From: Reichenbachiella ulvae
Lineage (GTDB): Bacteria > Bacteroidota > Bacteroidia > Cytophagales > Cyclobacteriaceae
Direction of reading: 5' to 3'
NCBI RefSeq assembly: GCF_025833875.1
Contig: NZ_JAOYOD010000001.1
Span: 5,243,501 to 5,307,500, forward strand
Length of the DNA stretch: 64,000 nt
Part shown: one piece after another, positions 27,330 to 37,110 of the stretch
Numbering within the stretch: position 1 is the first letter of the stretch
Layout: each line of letters starts with the position of its first letter
The notes under the pieces: model-generated
Database searches by the model: none
What the model saw: only the letters and a program-made list of their open reading frames with translations
Told to the model about the DNA's origin: nothing
Made by a program: the position numbers and the translations under genes

Positions 27330-30317
27330 ATGAAAGCAAAAATTACATTTTTACTCATGATCGCCATGAGTATTTGGTCCGTGGCTTGGGCGCAGACCGA
27401 AATACAAGGAACTGTGAGAGGTTCAGATGGCGATGATTTAATTGGTGCCAGTGTACTCATCAAAGGCACCACTAATGGTACCATTACGGATGAATCTGGC
27501 AAGTACCGCTTGCAAGTCTCGGATGCCAGCAATGCCATATTGTTGGTTTCCTACGTGGGATATAAAAGCCTCGAAATCCCTGTCAACGGTCGTTCGGCTA
27601 TCGATGTTGAACTCCCTCTGGATGCAGAACAGTTAGAGGAAATCGTAGTGGTTGGATACGGAGCTTCTGAAAAGAAGGATCTCACGGGTTCGATTGGAAA
27701 AATCAGTGCCAAGGATTTTAATGGGACCAATGTGAATTCGGCTGAACAGATCATGCAGGGTAAGGTAGCAGGTTTGAACATTGCCACTCCAGGTGGTCAA
27801 CCAGGTCAGGGTACCAGAATTAGAATTCGTGGAGGATCGTCCTTCGGTGCGTCAAATGAACCCCTATATGTAATAGATGGGGTGCAGGTAGGACTCGGAG
27901 GCGAATCTGGAACAGGAAATGATTTTGGCAAATTTGCGACTTCTCCCATCGATTATCTCAATCCTGCGGATATTGAATCTATCACTGTACTCAAGGATGC
28001 CTCGGCTTCAGCGATCTACGGTGCACGAGCTGCCAATGGCGTGATCATCATTACCACCAAAAAGGGCAAGGCAGGTAGTATGAGAGTGGACTATGATGGC
28101 AACATTCAATTAGGATCACCAATTGGTAAGTATGATGTGATGGATGCTGATGAATATGAAGAAGCATTGAATCATTATGGATTACCTACGGACAACGTGG
28201 GTAATGAAAATACCGATTGGCAAGACGAGATATTGAGAAATACAGTGTCACAGAGCCATAGTTTAAGTTTGTCTGGTGGAACCGAAACCACTACCTATAG
28301 AGCCTCCGTTTTGTACAAGGATCAGGAAGGTGCTATGCTGGGTACTGGTATGGATCAGCTGGTGTCCCGACTAAATTTGACTCAGTCTGCGATTAATAAT
28401 CGACTGACTTTGGGAATGAATATTATGTATTCTAATACCCAATATGACAATAGACCGACTCAAGATGCAATGCGCTATGCTTTGTTGATGAATCCATCTG
28501 TAGGAGTAAAAGATGAGAATGGGGATTGGAATACTCAGTTGATTAGTTTCAATACGGTGAATCCTGTAAGACTACTTCAGGAAGTACAAGATGAAACAAC
28601 CAAGTCGAACTTTATAGGAAACTTCACTGCTCAATTTGATGTGTCAGATCACTTATTTGTCAATGTGGACTATGGAGCTACAAGATACAATACGATTCGT
28701 CAGACTTATTATCCCTCCACTATAGGTGAGACAGATGATCTAGGTGGTCAGGGTGGTGACAACATTGCCCAGGGAGGTAACAATATTTTCAACATTCGGG
28801 CGACCTATAAGAACACATTTGCTGAGCGACACAATCTGAGCGTGATGATAGGTCATGAGTACCAAAAGAATCATGGACAAGGGACTAATTTTGTTCTGCA
28901 GGGATACTCTAGTGATTTGACAGGTTTTTATGATATCGGAGGCGCGAGTAGTCTCGTGAGTAAGAATGGTTACTACAATGAAAATAAACTGGCATCCTTT
29001 TTAGGTAGAATCAATTACAGTTTTGACAATAAATACATCTTGACTGTCAATATGAGGGCGGACGGCACAGACAAAGTAGCCGAAGACTATCGATGGGGAT
29101 TATTTCCATCCTTTTCAGTGGGCTGGAATCTGATCAACGAGAGTTTCTTACAAGGCCAAAGTTTGTTCTCTGATTTGAAACTGCGAGCTGGCTATGGTAC
29201 GATAGGTAATCAGGATATTCCTTCTTACCGAAATGTCTACACCTATAGTCCAAATGGTTGGAATACGCTGATGGGTAATGGCAATCGCGTGGGTGGCATC
29301 CAACCCACAAGAGAAATATCAGAAGATTTGAAATGGGAAACCACCACTACCACAAATGTCGGTTTGGATTTTGGTATTCTTGATGACAAAATCACTGGTA
29401 GTATTGACTTGTACAGCAAAACAACAGAGGATCTGTTAATGGAGCGTGGTACCATCGCACCGGCGATTAGTAATACGGTGATGGACAATATTGGCGAAAT
29501 TTCAAATAAGGGGATTGAGCTATCATTGAATGCTGCGGCCGTACAAGGCAGTGATTTTAATCTGAATCTGGGTCTAGTATTTGCTAGCAACAAAAATGAG
29601 GTGGTAGCTCTTGATAACGAAGATAGCTTCATCCCTTATGGGCCATTTAGAGCTCCAGGATATAGTTTGGTCAATGGAATGGTCGTGATGCCAGGAGAGG
29701 CATTGACTTCTTTCTGGGGCTATGATTTTGTAGAGGTACGCAATGGAGTTGAGTATTTCCGAAATGCCGAAGGTATCGAAGTGTCAAGCGGGGATCTCAC
29801 TGATGCTGACAAGATCATCACAGGTCAGGCAGCAGCTAAATTTACTTATGGACTCACCCTTTCTGGTAATTATAAGCGTTTCGATTTCTCAATGCTATTT
29901 AGAGGTAGTCAAGGCAATGATGTGTTCAATATCACTAATCTGATCAATAGCCAGCCATCAATGACATTAGGTGATGGCGGACAAAATGCATTGTCAGGAA
30001 CTATGGGAGAGGGGGAAGAGTTGACATCAGCTCTGAGACAGGTTTCCAATAGATACATCGAGGATGGTTCATTTTTCAGAATGGATAATTTGACTTTGGG
30101 TTATACTCTCAATACCGAGAGTTTGCCATGGCTGACCCGTGCGAGAGTTTATGCTCAGGCTCAAAACGTCTTTTTAATTTCCGGATACTCTGGGCCTGAT
30201 CCAGAGGTGTTTGCAATCGACCCAAGTTTTGCCTCTGGTATTCAAAGTCAAAGCTACGATTACAACATTTATCCTAAGTCTAGAACCATTACTCTAGGTG
30301 CACAAATCTCATTTTAA
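27330..30317 (+). CDS. susC: SusC-like TonB-dependent outer-membrane transporter, second pair
   Basis: A 995-residue SusC family protein. Signal peptide ends near WSVAWAQ (about 22). Carboxypeptidase-regulatory-like domain (about 23-105) with IQGTVRGSDGDDLIGASV and LLVSYVGYKSLEI; then EEIVVVGYGASEKKDLTG. Plug with PLYVIDGVQVG and ESITVLKDASASAIYGARAANGVIIITTKKGKAG; the barrel ends in RTITLGAQISF. It is clearly diverged from the SusC at 14218, so it may import a different oligosaccharide. The 282-bp leader contains TGGACATTTTC (27216-27226), also seen in part in other PUL promoters. Its SusD partner starts 18 bases downstream. Confidence 0.97.
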   Translation: MKAKITFLLMIAMSIWSVAWAQTEIQGTVRGSDGDDLIGASVLIKGTTNGTITDESGKYRLQVSDASNAILLVSYVGYKSLEIPVNGRSAIDVELPLDAEQLEEIVVVGYGASEKKDLTGSIGKISAKDFNGTNVNSAEQIMQGKVAGLNIATPGGQPGQGTRIRIRGGSSFGASNEPLYVIDGVQVGLGGESGTGNDFGKFATSPIDYLNPADIESITVLKDASASAIYGARAANGVIIITTKKGKAGSMRVDYDGNIQLGSPIGKYDVMDADEYEEALNHYGLPTDNVGNENTDWQDEILRNTVSQSHSLSLSGGTETTTYRASVLYKDQEGAMLGTGMDQLVSRLNLTQSAINNRLTLGMNIMYSNTQYDNRPTQDAMRYALLMNPSVGVKDENGDWNTQLISFNTVNPVRLLQEVQDETTKSNFIGNFTAQFDVSDHLFVNVDYGATRYNTIRQTYYPSTIGETDDLGGQGGDNIAQGGNNIFNIRATYKNTFAERHNLSVMIGHEYQKNHGQGTNFVLQGYSSDLTGFYDIGGASSLVSKNGYYNENKLASFLGRINYSFDNKYILTVNMRADGTDKVAEDYRWGLFPSFSVGWNLINESFLQGQSLFSDLKLRAGYGTIGNQDIPSYRNVYTYSPNGWNTLMGNGNRVGGIQPTREISEDLKWETTTTTNVGLDFGILDDKITGSIDLYSKTTEDLLMERGTIAPAISNTVMDNIGEISNKGIELSLNAAAVQGSDFNLNLGLVFASNKNEVVALDNEDSFIPYGPFRAPGYSLVNGMVVMPGEALTSFWGYDFVEVRNGVEYFRNAEGIEVSSGDLTDADKIITGQAAAKFTYGLTLSGNYKRFDFSMLFRGSQGNDVFNITNLINSQPSMTLGDGGQNALSGTMGEGEELTSALRQVSNRYIEDGSFFRMDNLTLGYTLNTESLPWLTRARVYAQAQNVFLISGYSGPDPEVFAIDPSFASGIQSQSYDYNIYPKSRTITLGAQISF

Positions 30318-30335
30318 TCCAAACACAAAATCAAA

Positions 30336-31892
30336 ATGAAAAATAAAATATATAAGATATCGATTGGCCTGCTATCCATTTGGTTTATGGCAGCCTGTAC
30401 GGATTTGAACCCCGTATTTAAGGACAAGATTGCTTCGGAGAACTTTTTCCAAACAGAGTCTGATTTTGAACAGGCCACAGCTGCTTGTTATGGTCAGTTA
30501 CAAACCTTGAGTTGGTTTGGTTATTGGTTCACCACTTCGCAAAATTCTGATGAAACCTGTACTCCTTCTAGAGAAGGTGGAGGATGGGACGATGGTGGTA
30601 CTCACAGAAATATGGAGTTACACGATGTTCAACCCGAACAAGGTTGGCCTATCAATGGCGTGTGGAACAACATGATGAGTGCCATTGCCGTGATTAACTC
30701 CTCCATCAATGGTTTGAGTGCTGCTTCGGCGGATGAAACAGTTAAGTCTAAATATTTGGCAGAGATGCGTACACTTAGGGCTTATTTCTATTGGTTGGCC
30801 ATCGATTTGTACGGTGATATCCCGTTGGTATTGGAGGCTCAGGATGCCAACGATCCAATGGGGAATACACCTCGGTCAGAGACTGTACAATTCTTATTAG
30901 AAGAGTTGGATTGGGTATTGGGTCAGGATATACCAGAGGGCTATGTGAGTAATCCTAGCTGGTTCCCAAGGGTCACGAAAACAACAGCCAAAGCCATCAA
31001 GGCTAAAATCCTGATCAATGCTGGTGTGTATACAGGCACTGAGCGATATGCCGAAACCTTAGACTTGTTGGAGGAAATACTGAATACAGATCAGGAAAGC
31101 GCACTTTATGGAGGAAATTATTTCGATTTGTTTGGAGTGAATAATGAAAACAGGACGGATGAATTTGTCTTCTATGCAGACTTATCACCAACTGATATGT
31201 CAACAAACTATGGCAATTTTTGGCCTCACTTCAGCTTTCATGGAGCCTTGACTCAAAAGTATTCGATGGCAGGTGGACCCTGGGGTGGGATTTCTATCGA
31301 AAACCATTTTTATCAAAGTTTTGATGCCAATGATCAAAGAAGGGAAGGAATTCTTGTTGGACCTCAGAGCTTTGATGACGGGTCTCCTTTGTACGAAGAT
31401 CCCAATGCAGCATCTCCCGTGCAATTGGATTTGAATCCGGTTTTTCCACTCAGAAATGCTCCAGCGAATGCAGGTGGTCGCATTGCGAAGTGGGAGACAG
31501 ATCCTACTGCGATCAACAATCGCATGCACAATGGCTGGCCTATCATCAGACATGCTGATCTTTTGCTAATGGCTGCTGAGTGTGAGCTGCGTGTCAATGG
31601 AACGTCTGCAGCGGCGGATGCATATGTCAATCAGGTAAGAGCAAGGGCTTTTGAACCTGATATGCCTTTGAGCAATGTGACTTTGGATGACGTTTTTGAT
31701 GAAAGAGGTTTTGAGCTTTATACAGAAGGTCATCGTCGCATGGATCAAATTAGATTTGATAAGTGGGACATCGGTGATTTTGCTGGAGATGCTGAGTACA
31801 ATGATGCCTCTACCACTACTGTGTGGCCAATCCCAGAATTTGCACTCAATGCGAATAAAAACCTGAATCAAAATGATGGTTATGGCAACTAA
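30336..31892 (+). CDS. susD: SusD/RagB-like outer-membrane glycan-binding lipoprotein, second pair
   Basis: A 518-residue lipoprotein: lipobox FMAAC (Cys21), then TDLNPVFKDKIASENFFQTESDFE. Typical family segments are EMRTLRAYFYWLAIDLYGDIPLV, TTAKAIKAKILINAGVYTG, WPIIRHADLLLMAAECELRVNG and the signature FDERGFELYTEGHRRMDQIRFDKW. It ends PIPEFALNANKNLNQNDGYGN. The N-terminal region resembles the branch whose members have a QTESDFEQATAACYGQLQ helix. Unlike the first pair, no SusE-position lipoprotein follows; instead there is a weak terminator and a 353-base gap. Confidence 0.96.
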   Translation: MKNKIYKISIGLLSIWFMAACTDLNPVFKDKIASENFFQTESDFEQATAACYGQLQTLSWFGYWFTTSQNSDETCTPSREGGGWDDGGTHRNMELHDVQPEQGWPINGVWNNMMSAIAVINSSINGLSAASADETVKSKYLAEMRTLRAYFYWLAIDLYGDIPLVLEAQDANDPMGNTPRSETVQFLLEELDWVLGQDIPEGYVSNPSWFPRVTKTTAKAIKAKILINAGVYTGTERYAETLDLLEEILNTDQESALYGGNYFDLFGVNNENRTDEFVFYADLSPTDMSTNYGNFWPHFSFHGALTQKYSMAGGPWGGISIENHFYQSFDANDQRREGILVGPQSFDDGSPLYEDPNAASPVQLDLNPVFPLRNAPANAGGRIAKWETDPTAINNRMHNGWPIIRHADLLLMAAECELRVNGTSAAADAYVNQVRARAFEPDMPLSNVTLDDVFDERGFELYTEGHRRMDQIRFDKWDIGDFAGDAEYNDASTTTVWPIPEFALNANKNLNQNDGYGN

Positions 31893-32245
31893 GTCATGAT
31901 TATCTAAAATTTTAATCCGGCGTGTCAGATCTTGGGCACGTCGGTATTTTCAGATCAAGGATCATTATTGATGCTTTCAATAGGTCTGATTTTATAATCA
32001 CCATTTCTATTGATTGTCGAGTGGGCAGCCCTGTGTAGTTGGGACATTCATGGAGAATAACAACAGCTCGATGACAGCAATTCTTTTTTAATCATTCGGA
32101 TTTCTGAATCTGTTTCAATTAGCAGACATGTACTTGCTTCTGGTCAAGTCATGTCAAGGTATGCCTCATCAGGTAGTGGTACTCTTTTGACTTTAAATAA
32201 AAGAGGTATGTATAATATAATAATAGCAATATGAAAGATTAAAAC
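31893..32245. other. Intergenic gap before the first beta-helix gene
   Basis: 353 bases without a gene. A weak terminator sits at 31917-31944: CCGGCGTG pairs with CACGTCGG with one G-T pair, 12-base loop, then TATTTTC. The rest is probably the promoter and leader of the gene at 32246; I see no recognisable consensus in it. Confidence 0.4.
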
Positions 32246-35191
32246 ATGAAACAATTAACAATGAATGGGAAGGCGGTTTGTATGGCCTTCCTTATGATGT
32301 TGGTTGCCCATTGGGTAGCTGCTCAGTTGACCACCTACGGCCCGATTCCTGGATTCACAGGGTATAGCTCTAGCCGCTATGATGTCAGGGTCAAAGAAGC
32401 TTCAGGTGCTTTTCAGAATAGTCATGTGCATCATCTGGTGTCTACCAGTAGTAATATGACGGATAGCCATTGGTCCACATTTTCCTATGGAGGAGCTGGA
32501 CTGGTAGAGGTGGAAATTACCTTTAATAATGGCAATATCAACAGTTATGAGTTCCGCCCCACTCATGTAAGTCAGGTGGTTCAATCAGGAAATAAACTCA
32601 ATTTCAAAATTGCATCTAATAAGTATGTTTCGGTGATAATCAATGGAAACATGAATCACCCCATCTTTATTTTTTGTGATCCTGCAGAGACGCAAGTACC
32701 TAATCCAAGTGGAGCTGACGTGTATTTTGTTGCCGGTGGTAGTAGCTCTTTGAATAATCCACTGACCATTAGGGATATTGGAAGTAAGAAGATTGTATAT
32801 TTCGGCCCTGGAGAACATTTTATCAATGAGTCTGATACTCATGGTTATACTCCTCAGAGTGGAAACCAAGCATTCTTCGTTTGCGCCAATAATGGCAATC
32901 GGATCGAAGGGAACCAAATTGAACAGATTTATATTCATGGAGAGGCCATCGTGCATGGCAATATCCGAGCCACCAGAGCAGAAAACTTGATCATTAATGG
33001 TCGGGGAATTCTGGAGGGAGAAGATACCTATGGTTATTCCAGTGGTGATTACTTCTCATCACAGATTCTGAGTTCGGCTATCAATATGGCGGCTTATAAG
33101 GATCAGGCCAGTATTTTCATTCCTGACATGAATCAAACGGTGGACGGAATTACTAGTATTTTACCAAGGAAATATAATATCCAGGTAGGAACTGGAGCAT
33201 TGGTGCGTAACTGCAAAATGTTTGCCTATCATCAGACGACTGATGGAATAGGTGTAGAAGCGAATTCCGTAGTTCGAAACAATTTCATGAAGGTGAATGA
33301 TGATGCGCTCAAGCTCTATCAGGACGACTGCTTGTTCGAGAATAATTACATCTGGCATCAGATGAATGGTGCCGCTATGATGCTTGGCTGGGATAAGGAA
33401 GAAGGGGATGATATTCTCGTAAAAAACACCTATTTGTTAGCTTGTGACATGTATCGTGCCGGGTATTTCAATGAAGGTTTCTGGGCCAACCAATCTATCA
33501 TCAGTTGGCTCAAACATTTTCCTTCGCCAGATGATCCTATGGATCTGAGGGACAACATCGTCATCGACGGGATCAACAACCAGGACATGCCGGATGATAT
33601 AGGTTTCATCCGCCTACTCGCCATTGCAATGGATGGACAGATGGGCGGCGGTGGAGCTGGTAGTCTAAATATGACCATAAAAAATGTCTCTTTCGGAGAG
33701 GAGGATGATGATACACCAAGCTATGTGGGTGCGGCTTCTGGACATTTCTCGAATGTGACTTTTGAAAATGTATATCGAGACGGTAACTGCATGGATCAAA
33801 GCAATGTGAGTGCAAGAGGATCTGGTAGTGTTTCGATCAGTGGCAGTTGTGGTAGCGTTAGTAATTATACCATCTCCGTGACGCAAACTGCTAATGGTAA
33901 CGTTGCTCCAGGTACTGTAACAGTTAGTCAGGGAAGTTCACAGAGTTTTAGTATTACTCCTAATAGTGGATATCAGGTGAGCGATGTATTAGTCGATGGT
34001 AGTTCAGTGGGAGCGGTGAGTAGTTACAATTTTAGCAACGTGAATTCCAATCACAGCATTACGGCTACATTTACTGGAGTTAGTTCAGGCAATGCACCAG
34101 TAGCAGGATCTACAGTTTGGATCAAAAATGTAGCAACTGGATTATATCTGAATACCCAAAGTACAGCAGATTTTGCAGTGGTATCAGGTACCAATAGTCC
34201 AAATAGCTCTGCAGAATGGGAGGTCGAAAAAACCGGCACATACTATCGATTCAAGCATGTAGAAGCAGCCAAAAGAATGCGGCCTGAAAACACGAATAAT
34301 GGCTCAAGCATTCAATTAGGTAAGAGCAATTGGACAGGGAACTGGACACAATGGGCTTTGGTGAATGAAGGCAATGACCGTTTTCGTCTGGTCAACAAAT
34401 TCACAGGCAAGCATTTGAGATTTGTATCTGCTACGGAAGGTTCTAATGCAGAACAAGCTCCGACCAGTGATGCGAGTAGCAGTACCTTATGGGTTTTTGA
34501 AGATCCATCGATAGGAGCTGGAACGAATGCCTATCAAACCTGGCAAGCAGAAAGTAGTGATGCTGATTCAGGAGGACTGACTACTTCTACCTGGTGCCAA
34601 CCCCATATTGGACAAATCGATGGAGGTGAATGGATTCGATTTGATCAGCTGAACTTCGGTTCTGGTTCTGCGTCCTTTACCGTACATGCTACGGCCGGAT
34701 ACGAACGTCCTGGTTCCTATGTCGAAATCAGATTAGATTCTCCTTCTGGCACTTTGGCAGGATCGGTGGAAGTGACGAATACAGGTGGCTGGTGCAGCTA
34801 CACAGACTTTACTGCCAACTTGAACGCCAGCGGATTACAAGATGTATATGTAGTCTTTGTAGGAAGCACTGATATCTATGATTTGGACTGGATTTCTTTC
34901 AGTCAGAATGGTGGTGCTCGGGTTATGGATGGGAGTGGATCACCCTCAGAGCCAGCAGAGATGATGATATACCCAAACCCTGCATCTGATGTGTTTCACA
35001 TTCGAGTTAAGGGAATAGAGGGACCTTATCATCTGGAGTTGATCAATCTATCTGGTTCCAGAATTTATAGCGATTGGCAAAGTGGAGGAGAAACTCTGTT
35101 GTCAGCCACTCAATTGAATCTGAAAGGAGTAATGATTGCTAAAGTGACCAGTGAAGATCGAGTTTGGATATCTAGATTGGTAATTAGATAG
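32246..35191 (+). CDS. Secreted multidomain beta-helix glycoside hydrolase (GH28/GH49-like) with CBM6 and T9SS domain
   Basis: A 981-residue protein. Signal peptide about 1-26 (VAHWVAAQ). N-terminal beta-sandwich (about 27-150), then a right-handed parallel beta-helix (about 185-528). The presumed active site lies at TDGIGVEANS (about 331-340), NDDALKLY (about 351-358) and MNGAAMMLGW (about 373-382), the GH49/GH28 (clan GH-N)-type acidic cluster. Then come a divergent InlB-type repeat (about 540-612), a ricin-like beta-trefoil (about 616-755, WIKNVATGLYLNT), a CBM6-type module (about 760-888, YQTWQAESSDADSGG) and a C-terminal type IX secretion domain (about 905-981). It is probably an extracellular endo-enzyme with two binding modules. 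Reaction and substrate are unknown. Confidence 0.82.
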   Translation: MKQLTMNGKAVCMAFLMMLVAHWVAAQLTTYGPIPGFTGYSSSRYDVRVKEASGAFQNSHVHHLVSTSSNMTDSHWSTFSYGGAGLVEVEITFNNGNINSYEFRPTHVSQVVQSGNKLNFKIASNKYVSVIINGNMNHPIFIFCDPAETQVPNPSGADVYFVAGGSSSLNNPLTIRDIGSKKIVYFGPGEHFINESDTHGYTPQSGNQAFFVCANNGNRIEGNQIEQIYIHGEAIVHGNIRATRAENLIINGRGILEGEDTYGYSSGDYFSSQILSSAINMAAYKDQASIFIPDMNQTVDGITSILPRKYNIQVGTGALVRNCKMFAYHQTTDGIGVEANSVVRNNFMKVNDDALKLYQDDCLFENNYIWHQMNGAAMMLGWDKEEGDDILVKNTYLLACDMYRAGYFNEGFWANQSIISWLKHFPSPDDPMDLRDNIVIDGINNQDMPDDIGFIRLLAIAMDGQMGGGGAGSLNMTIKNVSFGEEDDDTPSYVGAASGHFSNVTFENVYRDGNCMDQSNVSARGSGSVSISGSCGSVSNYTISVTQTANGNVAPGTVTVSQGSSQSFSITPNSGYQVSDVLVDGSSVGAVSSYNFSNVNSNHSITATFTGVSSGNAPVAGSTVWIKNVATGLYLNTQSTADFAVVSGTNSPNSSAEWEVEKTGTYYRFKHVEAAKRMRPENTNNGSSIQLGKSNWTGNWTQWALVNEGNDRFRLVNKFTGKHLRFVSATEGSNAEQAPTSDASSSTLWVFEDPSIGAGTNAYQTWQAESSDADSGGLTTSTWCQPHIGQIDGGEWIRFDQLNFGSGSASFTVHATAGYERPGSYVEIRLDSPSGTLAGSVEVTNTGGWCSYTDFTANLNASGLQDVYVVFVGSTDIYDLDWISFSQNGGARVMDGSGSPSEPAEMMIYPNPASDVFHIRVKGIEGPYHLELINLSGSRIYSDWQSGGETLLSATQLNLKGVMIAKVTSEDRVWISRLVIR

Positions 35192-35219
35192 TTTGAGGTC
35201 AAAACGAGCTGTTGAATAA

Positions 35220-35245
35220 AAAAGCCGGCCATTTGGCCGGCTTTT
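35220..35245. terminator. Bidirectional terminator between convergent beta-helix genes
   Basis: AAAAGCCGGCC (35220-35230) / GGCCGGCTTTT (35235-35245), perfect 11-bp stem with a four-base loop and A/T tracts on both sides; serves both the rightward gene ending at 35191 and the leftward gene ending at 35252. Confidence 0.95.
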
Positions 35246-35251
35246 AATATT

Positions 35252-36817
35252 TTAGAACCCTGCTCCAGTTGCTACCTCTGTCCCACATTTCATTTCAAAG
35301 GCCCAGTTGTTATTTCCTTCGCAAAAGTCTTGCAGTGTAGCACTACCTTCTCCCATGACAGTTGCGGGTGCTTTTAGTTCAGCGTTTGCATCGGTATCTA
35401 GTACGAGCTTCACCTTGGCATCAGCACTTTTTAGCCAAACATAGGGCAATGGATCTCCGGTGCGAATTTGTAATCCGGTTCTACCGCTGTAATCGGCAAA
35501 GAGACCTGCTCCTTTGATGTTAAGCGTGGCATCTACTGATCCGCTGGTGAGAGAGGCGGAGATCATCGCCAGATTGTGTTTGGCTGGCCCACTGTCTGCA
35601 GGGATGATTTTCACATTTTCGATGGTGTGTATGGTTGGGTCTTTGGCACCCCAGCCAAGTTGTAGTGGGGCTCCATTGGCATTGTGGATGATGGTGACAT
35701 TTTTGACTGTGAAGTCCTTGTATAGTTTGATGCCGTCATCCCAGGTGTCAATCAGCGTATTGGTGACCACAGATCCTTCTCCACCACCTATGCCGTCGCT
35801 GTTGGAGCGATAGTCATTACCATCCGTTTTAGCTGGTCTAGTGTTGATAATGTGAACATTGTCCACCATGACGGGATTGTTAAAAGCAGTGATGGCATAA
35901 GTGCGGGCATTTTCGATCGTCAGGCTTTGGACGTGGATGGGGTAGGTAGAGCCAAACACCGTAGGGCTTACAGCTCCATACTGCCATTTTTCACAGTCGT
36001 GCGCACGGTCGTCTCCGGCACGATTGCCGCAGCTGGAATCTGTTTCACCATTGGGACCCAGTGCCCAGTTTTTCGAATCGGTACCAAAGATGCGGCTGGT
36101 CTCACGATCCTCTCCTCGGATGATTACCTCAGCCTGGGTTCTAAATCCACCGGTGATGGTCACATTTGCTGCAATGACTACTTCCTTGATTTTTGATGGT
36201 AAAGTCCAATAGAACCCTTCCTGATCATTGTCCTGATCACTTTGATCGCTGAAATTTAAAGATTCTAATAGGGTTAATTTTCCTTCAGCAGATTGCCATT
36301 CGAATTGATTGAGGTATTGGATACCGGCTGGCAATTCTAAATCTTGAAAGGCACTTAGGTCATCTGGTTCACCTGTAGTTTCTTCCCTGTCATCATTTTC
36401 AATTCTAAGGGTGAGTTTATCCCTATTGCCAATAATCAAGCCATCGGATACTGATGATATTTCAAATTCAAGGTATTTGTCTTCTTCTATTGTTTCATTG
36501 TCAATCGTTGAGATCTGAAAACTGACTTCTTCAGAACCTGAATCTACAGGTAACAATATTTTTTGATCCAGTGAGATGGGATCTAGTGTGTAATCTGAAT
36601 TTATAGTTGCATCATTACTATTGACGCTAACTACTATTTCTTCATTCGAACCAACAGTATTGGATAGATTCAATGTGATTTGTTTATTTTCATTTGCTTC
36701 GCTCATTGCAGTAGCTGTAACAATGAACTGAACAGTGATTTCTGGGTTGGCATCTTTATTTTCTGAACTACAGGCTAGCAGAAAAATAGTAATGCATAAA
36801 AAAAGATTGTTTCTCAT
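35252..36817 (-). CDS. Lipoprotein with Calx-beta and parallel beta-helix domains
   Basis: A 521-residue lipoprotein: lipobox LLAC (Cys16). A Calx-beta-like domain (about 28-140) is followed by a linker with TGEPDDLSAFQDL and a parallel beta-helix (about 165-500). The helix carries the same fingerprint as the other four beta-helix proteins here: SDGIGGGEG (about 339-347), DDGIKLYKD (about 360-368), NGAPLQLGW (about 383-391). The second motif is DDGI rather than NDD(A/Y). Three cysteines near the C-terminus and a CGNRAGDDRAHDCEKW loop may be disulfide bonded. Being a lipoprotein, it probably sits at the cell surface, unlike the T9SS-secreted copies. It is the only beta-helix gene here on the minus strand. 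Either a surface-tethered hydrolase or lyase, or a glycan-binding protein. Confidence 0.72.
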   Translation of the reverse strand: MRNNLFLCITIFLLACSSENKDANPEITVQFIVTATAMSEANENKQITLNLSNTVGSNEEIVVSVNSNDATINSDYTLDPISLDQKILLPVDSGSEEVSFQISTIDNETIEEDKYLEFEISSVSDGLIIGNRDKLTLRIENDDREETTGEPDDLSAFQDLELPAGIQYLNQFEWQSAEGKLTLLESLNFSDQSDQDNDQEGFYWTLPSKIKEVVIAANVTITGGFRTQAEVIIRGEDRETSRIFGTDSKNWALGPNGETDSSCGNRAGDDRAHDCEKWQYGAVSPTVFGSTYPIHVQSLTIENARTYAITAFNNPVMVDNVHIINTRPAKTDGNDYRSNSDGIGGGEGSVVTNTLIDTWDDGIKLYKDFTVKNVTIIHNANGAPLQLGWGAKDPTIHTIENVKIIPADSGPAKHNLAMISASLTSGSVDATLNIKGAGLFADYSGRTGLQIRTGDPLPYVWLKSADAKVKLVLDTDANAELKAPATVMGEGSATLQDFCEGNNNWAFEMKCGTEVATGAGF

Positions 36818-36831
36818 AAGTATTCTGAAAA

Positions 36832-36862
36832 TTGAACCCGACTAATGGGTAGTCAGGTTCAA
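36832..36862. promoter_or_regulatory. Hairpin in divergent intergenic region
   Basis: TTGAACC c GACT (36832-36843) pairs with AGTC a GGTTCAA (36851-36862), seven-base loop, one mismatch. It lies 15 bases upstream of the leftward lipoprotein gene (start 36817) in the 293-bp gap to the rightward gene at 37111. Operator or leader hairpin. Confidence 0.4.
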
Positions 36863-37110
36863 ACTAACTATTAAGACTAAATTTTGTTAGAACAATATTA
36901 ATATCAACGGACACGAATGTCTTGTCTATATAGGCTAAATGCTTGTTGGATTGTACAGGTTTGTGATATTGTTGCTGGTTTAAAATGAAACTGAGTGAGC
37001 TTTTGACTGGATGAAGAACAATAGAGCAAAAAGCATGAATTCACAACAATGCCAATGGGTTTATTCTATTGTTTATTTGAAGGAATTTATCATTATAAAA
37101 ATATTCTGGC

